Below are positions 42,541 through 50,783 of a stretch of DNA of 64,000 nt, piece by piece. The stretch is from Sphingomonadaceae bacterium (lineage in GTDB: Bacteria > Pseudomonadota > Alphaproteobacteria > Sphingomonadales > Sphingomonadaceae). The notes beneath the pieces are model-generated. The model ran no database searches. It was not told where the DNA came from and saw only the letters and a program-made list of their open reading frames with translations. Where the stretch lies: NCBI GenBank assembly GCA_027533105.1, contig JAPZTW010000001.1, positions 1 to 64,000 on the forward strand, read 5' to 3'. A program made the position numbers and the translations under genes. The first letter of the stretch is position 1. Each line of letters opens with the position of its first letter.

Positions 42541-43503
42541 ATGGATCGGATTTCGAGCGATCTGCCAGGGGCTCAATCGTCGCGCGACGATGGCGAAATG
42601 GAACTTTTCGGGGTGGAGACCGACGCTGCGGCAGTGCTGGCCCAGGCCCGCGTGCGGCTGTCGATTCCCGATGAACTCTTCGCCCTGAACGAACTCGATG
42701 TGCTCTACAGCGAGGGCGAGCAGGCCCTGTGGACTTACATGAGCCCAGCCGGTCGCCCCAGCTTTACGCCGACCATGCTGGGTGATTTCGTCAACTGGCA
42801 GCGCCTGATCGCGGCGCACTTCGGCCCCGAACGCGTGCCGTTGCGTTATCTGGTGCTGGGCAGCCGCGCCCCGGGCGTGTTCTGCTTTGGCGGCGATCTG
42901 GAACTGTTTGCCAGCTTCATCCGCCAGGGCAACCGTGATGCGCTTGCCGCCTATGGCTATCGCTGTGTTGAAATCCTCCATCGCAACATCAATGCGCTCG
43001 ACCTGCCGATCCTGACGATTGGCCTGGTGCAGGGACAGGCGCTGGGCGGCGGTTTCGAAGCCCTGTTGTCGTTCGACTACATCATTGCCGAGCGCGGCTC
43101 GACCTTCGGCCTGCCCGAGGTGATGTTCGGCCTGTTCCCGGGCATGGGTGCCCACGCGATCCTGTCGCGCAAGCTTGGCCAGGCGATTGCCGACCGGATC
43201 ATCATGGGGAATGAAACCTATTCGGCCGAGGCCATGTACGAGCTGGGCATTGTCCATCAGCTGGCCGAACCCGGCGCGGGTGAGGCAGCCGTGCGGGATT
43301 TCATGGCCAAGTCCGCCCGCCGCCATGCCGGCATGGTCGGCGCGCGCTGTGCCAGCCGCCGGGCCAACGAGGTGACCCTCGCGGAACTGCGCGATATCGT
43401 CGATGACTGGGCCGATGCGGCGCTGCAATTGCGTGAGCAGGATCTGAAGCTGATGCAGCGCCTGGCCGGCGCGCAGTCCCGCCTGGCCCGAACGGCGGCC
43501 TGA
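42541..43503 (+). CDS. rpfF: RpfF-type crotonase, putative DSF-family signal synthase
   Basis: 320 residues. Crotonase-fold enzyme; RpfF hydrolyses 3-hydroxyacyl-ACP and dehydrates the product to cis-2-unsaturated fatty acid signals. Resemblance to Xanthomonas RpfF as I remember it runs over most of the length: FCFGGDLELFASFIRQG, GLVQGQALGGGFEALLSFD and GLPEVMFGLFPGMGA. The two catalytic glutamates (about residues 173 and 193) are spaced 20 apart, exactly as Glu141 and Glu161 of RpfF. The N-terminal extension of about 30 residues is longer. ATG at 42541 follows GAGGG. No rpfC or rpfG neighbour is present. Confidence 0.85.
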   Translation: MDRISSDLPGAQSSRDDGEMELFGVETDAAAVLAQARVRLSIPDELFALNELDVLYSEGEQALWTYMSPAGRPSFTPTMLGDFVNWQRLIAAHFGPERVPLRYLVLGSRAPGVFCFGGDLELFASFIRQGNRDALAAYGYRCVEILHRNINALDLPILTIGLVQGQALGGGFEALLSFDYIIAERGSTFGLPEVMFGLFPGMGAHAILSRKLGQAIADRIIMGNETYSAEAMYELGIVHQLAEPGAGEAAVRDFMAKSARRHAGMVGARCASRRANEVTLAELRDIVDDWADAALQLREQDLKLMQRLAGAQSRLARTAA

Positions 43504-44619
43504 TCAGCCTTCCTCGCCGTGCCCCAGCGCCAGGTAATCGGCGCTCTGCATTTCCTGTAGCCGGCTGACGGTCCGTTCGAATTCGAACCGACCGTCACCC
43601 TTGGCATAAAGCTCGTCGGGTTCGGCGTCGGCGGTGGCCAGCAGCTTGACCTTGTGCTCGTAGAGGGCGTCGATCAGGGTGACGAACCGGGCCGCCTCGT
43701 TGCGGTTTTCCGGCCCCATCCGCGGAATGCCGACCAGGATCACCGTGTGATAGGTCTGGGCAATCGCCAGATAGTCCGCCGCGCCGCGTGCCTCGGCGCA
43801 GAGCCGCTTGAAGCTGAACACGGCAACGCCCTTCAGGCTCTTGGGTACGTGCAGCTTGCGCCCGCCACCCAGGTCCAGCTCCGCCGCCGGGACATGGGCC
43901 GCGTCCTCGGGCGGATAGTCGGTCAGCCGGAAAAAGGCTTCGCGCACCTGGGCCGTCGCCGCATCGCCCAGCGGGGTGTGCCAGGTCGCCATACCGCCCA
44001 GTCGCTCGAGCCGGTAATCGACCGGGCCGTTGAGCGCCATGACGTCAAGCTCGCGCTCGATCAGGGCAATAAAGGGCAGGAAGTGCTCGCGATTGAGACC
44101 GTCCTTGTAGAGCTCTGACGGGGCGCGGTTGCTGGTGGTGACGATCACCAGGCCATGATCGCGGATCAGGGCCGTGAACAGCCGGCTCATGATCATGGCA
44201 TCGGCGGAATTGTTCACCACCATCTCGTCGAAGGCGAGCACCTTGAGCTCGCTCGCCAGGGCGGCGGCCACCGGCGGGATCGGATCGCCGGTCTCGCTCT
44301 TGCGCGCCTCGCGCAGGCGGGCATGGACTTCGAGCATGAAGGCGTGGAAATGGGCGCGCCGCTTGGCCGGGATCGCCAGGCATTCGTGGAACAGGTCCAT
44401 CAGCATGGACTTGCCGCGGCCCACGCCGCCCCAGAGATAGAGCCCCCGGGGCGAGGCCGGCTTGCGGCCTAGCAGCCGGCCGATCAAGCCCGGTTGGCCG
44501 AGGTTCTCGAGCTCGCCCTGCAAGCGATCAAGTCGCTCGGCGGCGGCGCGCTGTTCGGGATCGGGCCGCAACTCGCCCGCCGCCACGAGGGCATTGTAGC
44601 GGGCGAGAACCCTGGTCAT
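43504..44619 (-). CDS. zapE: Cell division protein ZapE (AFG1-like ATPase)
   Basis: 371 residues. Walker A YLWGGVGRGKSMLMDLFHE, the following HFHAFMLEVHARL, Walker B LAFDEMVVNN, and arginine-bearing VTTSNRAPSELYKDGLNREHFLPFI are the ZapE/AFG1 signatures. ZapE acts on the Z-ring under stress and mitochondrial AFG1 affects respiratory complexes. It overlaps the thioesterase gene by ATGA; proximity to sdhB is common in alphaproteobacteria. Confidence 0.94.
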   Translation of the reverse strand: MTRVLARYNALVAAGELRPDPEQRAAAERLDRLQGELENLGQPGLIGRLLGRKPASPRGLYLWGGVGRGKSMLMDLFHECLAIPAKRRAHFHAFMLEVHARLREARKSETGDPIPPVAAALASELKVLAFDEMVVNNSADAMIMSRLFTALIRDHGLVIVTTSNRAPSELYKDGLNREHFLPFIALIERELDVMALNGPVDYRLERLGGMATWHTPLGDAATAQVREAFFRLTDYPPEDAAHVPAAELDLGGGRKLHVPKSLKGVAVFSFKRLCAEARGAADYLAIAQTYHTVILVGIPRMGPENRNEAARFVTLIDALYEHKVKLLATADAEPDELYAKGDGRFEFERTVSRLQEMQSADYLALGHGEEG

Positions 44620-45092
44620 CGCGGGGCGGTGGGCTTGCGGATCGTTCCTGAAAAGGCAGCGACAAGCTCGCCTTCACCTTGCTCCACAACCCCGCGCAGG
44701 AACACCAGCCGACGCGTTTCCTTGAGCACTTCGGTTACGGCATCGCAGGGCACGCCTGGTTTGCCGGCACCGATGAACTGCACCGAAAGGTCAAGGGTGA
44801 CTGCCGTCCCGGCCTCGATGATCCCCAGCTGGCGGGCGCAGGCGAACAGGGCGATGTCGATCAGCGACAAGACCGTGCCGCCGTGGATGTTGTTGCCAAG
44901 ATTGGTGTGGCGATGCTCCGGAAACATCCGGAGCCGGGCCTTGCCATCCGCGTCACCGCGCACCAGCAGCTTGGGGAACATCCAGCTGTTGAAGCGGGTG
45001 GAATCGTTCAGCTGCCAGGTAAACCAGCCGGGATTGTCCGGATCGGGCTCGCTCCGAAAGCCGCGGTCGTCGCCGTTGGCCGTCTCACTCAA
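44616..45092 (-). CDS. PaaI-type hotdog thioesterase
   Basis: 158 residues. The hotdog core contains [21 protein letters not shown] (NIHGG is the PaaI-type active-site motif), [17 protein letters not shown] and a final strand with [14 protein letters not shown]. It probably hydrolyses acyl-CoA thioesters in the cytosol. A TTG at 45092 is chosen as start because its TTGA overlaps the sdhB stop and GGAG lies 7 bases upstream; a longer frame would be antisense to nothing but overlap sdhB by about 100 bp. Confidence 0.82.
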   Translation of the reverse strand: MSETANGDDRGFRSEPDPDNPGWFTWQLNDSTRFNSWMFPKLLVRGDADGKARLRMFPEHRHTNLGNNIHGGTVLSLIDIALFACARQLGIIEAGTAVTLDLSVQFIGAGKPGVPCDAVTEVLKETRRLVFLRGVVEQGEGELVAAFSGTIRKPTAPR

Positions 45093-45871
45093 ACGTGCCG
45101 CTCCGCCTGCATCTTCTTGATTTCGGCGATCGCGCGGGCCGGCGAAAGCCCCTTGGGGCAGACGTTGGCGCAGTTCATGATCGTGTGGCATCGATAGAGG
45201 CGGAAGGGATCTTCCAGCTCGTCCAGTCGCTCACCGGTCATCTCGTCGCGGCTGTCGGCCAGCCAGCGATAGGCCTGGAGCAGGATCGCCGGGCCCAGGA
45301 ACTTGTCGCTGTTCCACCAGTAGCTGGGGCACGAGGTGGAGCAGCAGGCGCACAGGATGCACTCATACAGCCCATCCAGCTTTTCGCGCTGTTCGGGGCT
45401 CTGCAGGCGTTCCTTGCCCGAAGGCGTTGTGCTGACCGTCTGCAGCCAGGGCCGGATCGAGGCGTACTGGGCATAGAAGTGGGTGAAATCGGGCACCAGG
45501 TCCTTGATCACTTCCATGTGCGGCAGCGGGGTGATGCGGATTTCGCCCGACAGGTCTTCGATCGCCGTGGTGCAGGCCAGGCCGTTGCGGCCATTGATGT
45601 TCATCGCGCAGGACCCGCAAATCCCTTCGCGGCACGAGCGGCGGAAGGTCAGCGTCGGGTCCATTTCCGACTTCACCTTGATCAGCGCGTCGAGCACCAT
45701 CGGGCCGCACTGGTCGAGATCGATTTCGAAGGTGTCGTAACGCGGGTTTTCCCCGCTGTCGGGATCATAGCGATAGACGGTGAACTTCTTCGCGCGGGCC
45801 GCGCCCTCGGCCTTGTGGTGCCGGCCCTGGCCCTTGATCTTGCTGTTCGCAGGAAGCGTGAAAGTCGCCAT
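45089..45871 (-). CDS. sdhB: Succinate dehydrogenase iron-sulfur subunit
   Basis: 260 residues. It carries electrons from SdhA flavin to quinone through three clusters. Ligand sets are complete: [2Fe-2S] [14 protein letters not shown] with a following C in GLACTT, [4Fe-4S] [16 protein letters not shown] and [3Fe-4S] [17 protein letters not shown]. The ATG at 45871 follows AGGG. No sdhC, sdhD or sdhA lies in the window; the next gene upstream is a haloalkane dehalogenase. Confidence 0.97.
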   Translation of the reverse strand: MATFTLPANSKIKGQGRHHKAEGAARAKKFTVYRYDPDSGENPRYDTFEIDLDQCGPMVLDALIKVKSEMDPTLTFRRSCREGICGSCAMNINGRNGLACTTAIEDLSGEIRITPLPHMEVIKDLVPDFTHFYAQYASIRPWLQTVSTTPSGKERLQSPEQREKLDGLYECILCACCSTSCPSYWWNSDKFLGPAILLQAYRWLADSRDEMTGERLDELEDPFRLYRCHTIMNCANVCPKGLSPARAIAEIKKMQAERHV

Positions 45872-45960
45872 GTCTGTCCCTGTCACTTATGCGGGTTCAA
45901 CCCGATTCCGCCATTCCCTCTAGCGATTCAGGCGCGCGGGGCAAGCGGTACGAAAGGCTG

Positions 45961-46848
45961 TCAGCCTCCTAGCCGTGCGGCATCGGCAATGGCTGCGGCA
46001 AAGCCGGCCGGATCGTCTTCCTGAATGAAGTGTCCGCCGTGCAAGGTGCGATGCGGCATGCCGCGCGTTCCCGGCACCCGTTCCAGCCACAGAGCAGCCC
46101 CGCCGCGCGTGATCGGATCGCCATCCGAGAAGCAGCAGACGAACGGCTTTTCCCAGCGCTTGAACACTTCCCAGGCGCGCAATTGATCGGGCACTGCGGG
46201 ATTGCCCTTGAACGGCACCAGCGGTGGATAGGCGCGCGCGGCCGCCTTGCTGGCCCGGGTGGGGAAGGGCGCGTCATAGGCGGCCACTTCTTCCGGCGTC
46301 AGCGCCCGCTTGGTACCCCGCTTGACGATCCCGCCGATCGGGAACAGCGGGCTGTACTTGGCAAAGGCCCGCCAGATCGCGAAGGCGCGGGGGGCATCCT
46401 GGCCATCGGGGAGACCGCCATTAGAAAGGGCCACGGCCGCGAACCGGTCGGGCAGTTCAGCCACGACGCGCAGGCCGATCAGCGAGCCCCAGTCCTGGCA
46501 ACCCAGCGTCACGCCCTTGAGGTCCAGCGCCTCGACCCATTCGCGGATCCAGGCGACCTGCCCGGCATAGGAATAGCTGGCCTGGCCGAGCAGCTTGTCA
46601 GACCGGCCGAACCCGATCAGGTCCGGCACCAGCACGCGATAGCCCTGTTCGGTCAGCAACGGGATCATGTGCCGCCAGAGATAGCACCAGGTTGGCTCAC
46701 CATGCAGCAGCAGCACCGCCGGACCATCGCGCGGGCCTTCATCGAGGTAATGGACGCGCAGGCCGCCGTGCAATTCAAGATAATGCGGCGTGAAGCCGAA
46801 GCCGGGCAAATCGGCAAATCGATCGTCGGGTGTCCGATAGACCTGCAT
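45961..46848 (-). CDS. Haloalkane dehalogenase (HLD-I subfamily)
   Basis: 295 residues, alpha/beta hydrolase. It hydrolyses carbon-halogen bonds in haloalkanes. The oxyanion motif LLHGEPTWCYLW, the elbow GCQDWGSLIG with Asp nucleophile (about 119) and the adjoining halide-binding Trp (about 120), an acid in FSDGDPIT and the base His in LHGGHFIQED are the HLD-I pattern. No signal peptide. It is on the same strand as sdhB, 89 bp upstream of its ATG, and may share its promoter. Confidence 0.88.
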   Translation of the reverse strand: MQVYRTPDDRFADLPGFGFTPHYLELHGGLRVHYLDEGPRDGPAVLLLHGEPTWCYLWRHMIPLLTEQGYRVLVPDLIGFGRSDKLLGQASYSYAGQVAWIREWVEALDLKGVTLGCQDWGSLIGLRVVAELPDRFAAVALSNGGLPDGQDAPRAFAIWRAFAKYSPLFPIGGIVKRGTKRALTPEEVAAYDAPFPTRASKAAARAYPPLVPFKGNPAVPDQLRAWEVFKRWEKPFVCCFSDGDPITRGGAALWLERVPGTRGMPHRTLHGGHFIQEDDPAGFAAAIADAARLGG

Positions 46849-46915
46849 TGACGCTTTCTCCCCGTGTAGTTTCTGGCATCATGTATCGGGCCAGGATCAA
46901 AGGGAAGGGGCGGCG

Positions 46916-47548
46916 ATGGGCTTTGCGCAATGGTATGATGATCACGTGGTGCCGCGGCTGATCCGCTGCGCCTGCTCCGGCCCGGCAATCATGGCGCTGC
47001 GTGAAAAAGTTGTGCCACTGGCCAGCGGGGCCGTGTTCGAGCTGGGCTGCGGCGGCGGGTTGAACCAGCGGTTCTATGATGCCTCGCGGATCACCAGCTA
47101 TGCCGGCCTCGACCCTTCGGGCAAGGGGCTGGAATTCGCCCGCTCCGAGGCCGGGCGCAAGGGCTGGGCGCACGACATCCGCGAGGGGGTGGGTGAGGCG
47201 ATTCCCTTTGCGGACAACAGTTTCGATTCGGTGGTCTGCACCTTCACGCTCTGCTCGGTCCACGATCCGGTTCAGACGCTGCACGAAATGCGCCGGGTGT
47301 TGAAGCCCGGTGGCCGGCTGTTGTTTGCCGAGCATGGCGCGGCGCCCGATCCGGGTGTGCGGCGCTGGCAGGAACGGATCGAGCCGGTGTGGAAACGCCT
47401 GGCCGGGGGCTGCCACCTGACCCGTCCAGTATCAGGATCAATCCAGCAGGGCGGCTTCGCGGTCGAGCCTTTCGGTGCACGCTACGCGCCCAAAACCCCG
47501 CGTTTTGCGGGCTGGATGGAGTGGGGCGAAGCAACAAAGGCCGGGTAG
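46916..47548 (+). CDS. Class I SAM-dependent methyltransferase
   Basis: 210 residues. N-terminal FAQWYDDHVVPRLIRCACSG is followed by motif I AVFELGCGGGLNQRFY, motif II-like GLDPSGKGLEFARS, and CTFTLCSVHDPVQTLHEMRRVLKPGGRLLFAEH, typical of Methyltransf_11. It resembles METTL7/Ubi-type small-molecule or lipid methyltransferases. The ATG at 46916 has GAAGGGG upstream. It is divergent from the dehalogenase and ends inside a perfect palindrome. Confidence 0.85.
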   Translation: MGFAQWYDDHVVPRLIRCACSGPAIMALREKVVPLASGAVFELGCGGGLNQRFYDASRITSYAGLDPSGKGLEFARSEAGRKGWAHDIREGVGEAIPFADNSFDSVVCTFTLCSVHDPVQTLHEMRRVLKPGGRLLFAEHGAAPDPGVRRWQERIEPVWKRLAGGCHLTRPVSGSIQQGGFAVEPFGARYAPKTPRFAGWMEWGEATKAG

Positions 47549-47565
47549 CACTGCTACCCGGCCTT
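47537..47565. terminator. 29-bp palindromic terminator between convergent genes
   Basis: AAGGCCGGGTAGCA (47537-47550), one C, and TGCTACCCGGCCTT (47552-47565) form a perfect 14-bp inverted repeat with a one-base centre. It contains the stop codon of the methyltransferase and precedes the rne stop by about 33 bases. On the minus strand it is followed by TTTGTTG, so it may terminate rne transcripts; the symmetric form could serve both directions. Confidence 0.7.
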
Positions 47566-47597
47566 CGTCAGACTGCCAGAAAGTTTGGCCTAAAGGC

Positions 47598-50252
47598 TTA
47601 GTCGCCGAAGGTCCGTTGCCACCAGCCACGGCGAGGCGTGGCACCAGCGTCGTCGGCTTCCGCCGTTTCTACAGCAGCAGAAGCCTCAGCTTCGGCAACC
47701 GGCTCGGTTGCCTTCTTGCGGCTCCGCTTGGGCTTGGCAGGGGCTTCCTCGGCCGCTGCTTCGACAACTGGTTCGGCCGGGGTTTCGACAACCACGTCAG
47801 CCTCGGCATCCGCCTTCTTCTTGCGGGTGCGCTTGGGCTTGGCGGGAGCTTCCTCGGCCGCGGCCTCGGGTTCGGCAGGCGCCTCCACCGGAGCCTCAGC
47901 GACGACTTCGGCTTCGACATCCGCCTTCTTCTTGCGGGTGCGCTTCGGCTTGGCAGGAGCTTCTTCGGCCACCGGCTCAGCCTCGGCAGCGGGTTCGCCC
48001 GCTACCTCGTCGCTGGCCGACTGCTCATCGCTGCCGCCGGCTTCGCCCTGGTCATCGCGATTGCCGTTGCGACCGCGTCCACCGCGACGGCGACGGCGAC
48101 GCTTGCGCGGGCTTTCCTCGTCGCGACCGCCACGTTCGCCTTCCTCGCGCTCGTCGCCGTCGTCACCGGCGGCTTCGGCTTCGTCGGTTTCACCGGCTTC
48201 GCCTTCGCGGTCGCCTTCCTCGCGGTCACGATCGCGACCGCCCCGGCGGCGACGGCGACGGCGACGCTTGCCGCGTCCTTCGCCGTCTTCGCCACGGGAT
48301 TCGCGGCGTTCCTCGCGCTCTTCCTCGGCTTCGTCCTCATCGTCCTCGATGTCGACGCTATCGTCTTCGTCCTCGAACGTGATCGTTTCGAACTTCGGCA
48401 CGAATTCCGGACGCGGGCCGGACGAGCCGACACGCATCTTCGCGCCTTCGTTTTCACCCTCGGGCAGGACTTCGACCCGCACGCCATAACGGGCCTCGAT
48501 CTCGGCGAGATCGGCGCGCTTGGCGTTGAGCAGATAGACCGCCGCTTCGGTGCTGGCGAAGAGCGAGATGATCGAGCCCTTGCCCTTGGCGGCTTCGTCC
48601 TCGATCAGGCGCAGCGCGGACAGGCCCGCGCTTGAAGCGGTGCGAACGAGGCCGGTGCCATCGCAGTGCGGGCACTGGCGGGTGGTCGCTTCCAGCACGC
48701 CGGTGCGCAGCCGCTGGCGGCTCATTTCCATCAGGCCGAAGCTCGAGATCCGGCCGACCTGGATGCGGGCGCGGTCGTTCTTGAGCGCGTCCTTCATGGC
48801 CTTCTCGACCTTGCGGACGTTCGAGCCATATTCCATGTCGATGAAGTCGATCACGACCAGCCCGGCCATGTCGCGCAGGCGCAGCTGGCGGGCGATTTCG
48901 CGCGCGGCTTCAAGGTTGGTGTTGAGCGCCGTCGCCTCGATCCCGTGTTCCTTGGTGGAACGGCCCGAGTTGATATCGATCGAAACCAGCGCTTCGGTCG
49001 GGTTGATGACGATGTAGCCGCCGCTCTTCAGCTGGACGACCGGATCGTACATCGCGGTCAGCTGGTCTTCCGCGCCATAGCGCTGGAACAGCGGCACCGG
49101 ATCGGCATAATGCTTCACCCGCTTGGCGTGGCTGGGCATCAGCATCTTCATGAAATCGCGGGCGAGGCGATAGCCATCGTCACCCTCGACCACCACTTCC
49201 TCGATCTCGCGGTTGTAGATGTCGCGGATCGCGCGCTTGATCAGGTCGCTGTCCGAATGGATCAGCGCCGGCGCGGTGCTCTTCAGCGTGGTTTCGCGAA
49301 TATCGTCCCACAGCCGGGCGAGATAGTCGAAGTCACGCTTGATTTCGGTCTTGGTGCGCTGGAGCCCGGCGGTGCGGACGATGCAGCCCATCGACTTGGG
49401 CAGGTCCATTTCGGCAATGATCGACTTCAGCCGCTTGCGGTCGGCGGCCGAGCTGATCTTGCGGCTGATCCCGCCGCCGTGGCTGGAATTGGGCATCAGC
49501 ACGCAATAGCGGCCGGCCAAGCTGAGATAGGTGGTCAGCGCGGCGCCCTTGTTGCCGCGCTCTTCCTTGACGACCTGAACGAGGAGCACCTGGCGGCGCT
49601 GGATCACGTCCTGGATCTTGTAGCGACGGCGCAGCGCCATGCGCTTGGCGCGCACCTCGTCGGCTTCCTTGGCCTTGCCACGGCCCTGGCGGCGCTTGCC
49701 GCGACGCGGGCGTTCCTCGCCCGAAGCCTCGGCGGCTTCCTCGCTTTCGTGATCGAAGGCGTTCTCGATCGCGCCATCCTCGATGGTGGCGACCTCGTCC
49801 TTTTCGGCGGTGTCGACCTCGGTCACGCCGCCCATTTCGTCGTCGTGATAGGCCTCGTGCGTGGTCCCGGCGAGGTCGTCGGCCAGGCTTTCACCCAGCT
49901 CGTCATCGCCGACAAAGTCTTCCTCACCTTCGGCAATGGCGCGCAGCGCGGCCTCTTCCTCGGCGTGGGCGGCCTCTTCGGCCAACAGGGCTTCGCGATC
50001 TTCCTTGGGGATCTGGTAGTAATCCGGGTGGATTTCGCTGAAGGCCAGGAAGCCGTGGCGATTGCCGCCGAAATCGACGAAGGCCGCCTGTAGCGACGGT
50101 TCGACCCGCGTAACCTTGGCTAGATAGATGTTGCCTTTGATCTGCTTGTGTTCAGCAGATTCAAAGTCGAATTCCTCAATCCGGTTGCCCTTGAGCACCG
50201 CCACCCGGGTTTCTTCCTGGTGGCGCGCATCGATCAGCATGCGCATTGTCAT
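47598..50252 (-). CDS. rne: Ribonuclease E
   Basis: 884 residues. The endonuclease starts mRNA decay and processes rRNA/tRNA precursors at the membrane-associated degradosome. It has an S1 domain split by a long acidic insert (about residues 90-200), then RNase H-like and DNase I-like parts: MGCIVRTAG, the catalytic Asp pair in SIDINSGRST and GLVVIDFIDM, and the zinc-link CPHCDGTG. The C-terminal tail (from about 630) is Arg- and acidic-rich with AKPKRTRKKK-type repeats that should bind RNA. ATG at 50252 with GGAG. It is divergent from amiC. Confidence 0.96.
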   Translation of the reverse strand: MTMRMLIDARHQEETRVAVLKGNRIEEFDFESAEHKQIKGNIYLAKVTRVEPSLQAAFVDFGGNRHGFLAFSEIHPDYYQIPKEDREALLAEEAAHAEEEAALRAIAEGEEDFVGDDELGESLADDLAGTTHEAYHDDEMGGVTEVDTAEKDEVATIEDGAIENAFDHESEEAAEASGEERPRRGKRRQGRGKAKEADEVRAKRMALRRRYKIQDVIQRRQVLLVQVVKEERGNKGAALTTYLSLAGRYCVLMPNSSHGGGISRKISSAADRKRLKSIIAEMDLPKSMGCIVRTAGLQRTKTEIKRDFDYLARLWDDIRETTLKSTAPALIHSDSDLIKRAIRDIYNREIEEVVVEGDDGYRLARDFMKMLMPSHAKRVKHYADPVPLFQRYGAEDQLTAMYDPVVQLKSGGYIVINPTEALVSIDINSGRSTKEHGIEATALNTNLEAAREIARQLRLRDMAGLVVIDFIDMEYGSNVRKVEKAMKDALKNDRARIQVGRISSFGLMEMSRQRLRTGVLEATTRQCPHCDGTGLVRTASSAGLSALRLIEDEAAKGKGSIISLFASTEAAVYLLNAKRADLAEIEARYGVRVEVLPEGENEGAKMRVGSSGPRPEFVPKFETITFEDEDDSVDIEDDEDEAEEEREERRESRGEDGEGRGKRRRRRRRRGGRDRDREEGDREGEAGETDEAEAAGDDGDEREEGERGGRDEESPRKRRRRRRGGRGRNGNRDDQGEAGGSDEQSASDEVAGEPAAEAEPVAEEAPAKPKRTRKKKADVEAEVVAEAPVEAPAEPEAAAEEAPAKPKRTRKKKADAEADVVVETPAEPVVEAAAEEAPAKPKRSRKKATEPVAEAEASAAVETAEADDAGATPRRGWWQRTFGD
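47714..47971 (-). repeat. Three tandem Lys/Arg repeats in the RNase E tail
   Basis: Three copies of a segment reading EEAPAKPKR(T/S)RKK, about 105-111 bp apart, sit in the last 120 residues of RNase E, separated by Glu/Ala/Val-rich spacers. DNA of the copies is similar, so they arose by duplication. Such basic patches are known to bind RNA in RNase E tails. Confidence 0.7.
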
Positions 50253-50783
50253 TTACAAATCTCCGTGCGCGCCACGGCAAGCCTGGCCGCAAACGGGCCT
50301 GACCTGTGCAAGTGACGCGATTCTGTGCGGAACGACCGCCGGCCGGGGCAAAGGCCCCGCTGTGCCAGGCGGTAGTGTGGGAAGTGCCAGCGCCGAAAAG
50401 CGCGCCGGCGGCGTTGTTTGCATCTGCGGGAACGATATGGCGCTGCATCATCTGACGCGCCGGTCCATATGCCCACGCGGCCATTGCCCTGGTGGGCAAG
50501 GACTTGGCAGGCAACGAACCAATTCTCATTCCGGCATCAACCTGTGTCACCGGGCGAACGGCCCGGAATTCCTTGGCAGAGGCAACCTTGCAGATCGGCT
50601 CGATCCGTTGCCGGGACGCCACGCTCCACTGAAGCGCGCAACACCGCAACTGACCACGATCGGTCACCCCGCGGCGGCATGACTAGCACTGGCCGGGGCA
50701 GGCGGCAAGGGTGCGGGGACAAAAGGGGAAAGCCGCGGACGAACAATTGCCGCCGTCGATTCCGGGCGTTAGCACGAGTGGTA
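50253..50783. other. 531-bp intergenic region between rne and amiC
   Basis: A long non-coding gap between divergent genes. The rne side has a GGAG ribosome site and should hold the long 5' leader by which RNase E levels are autoregulated in other bacteria; the amiC side has only weak ribosome signals. I see no convincing protein, tRNA or known RNA motif and no clear -35/-10 pairs. Several short GC-rich inverted repeats are present, none decisive. Confidence 0.5.

Noticed and set aside
43504..45871. A full sdhCDAB operon
   Set aside because: Only sdhB is present; the upstream gene is a dehalogenase and the downstream genes are a thioesterase and zapE.
47475..50093. Long plus-strand frames opposite rne (386 and 475 codons)
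   Set aside because: They mirror the Glu/Lys/Arg-rich RNase E sequence and have no independent motif or ribosome site.
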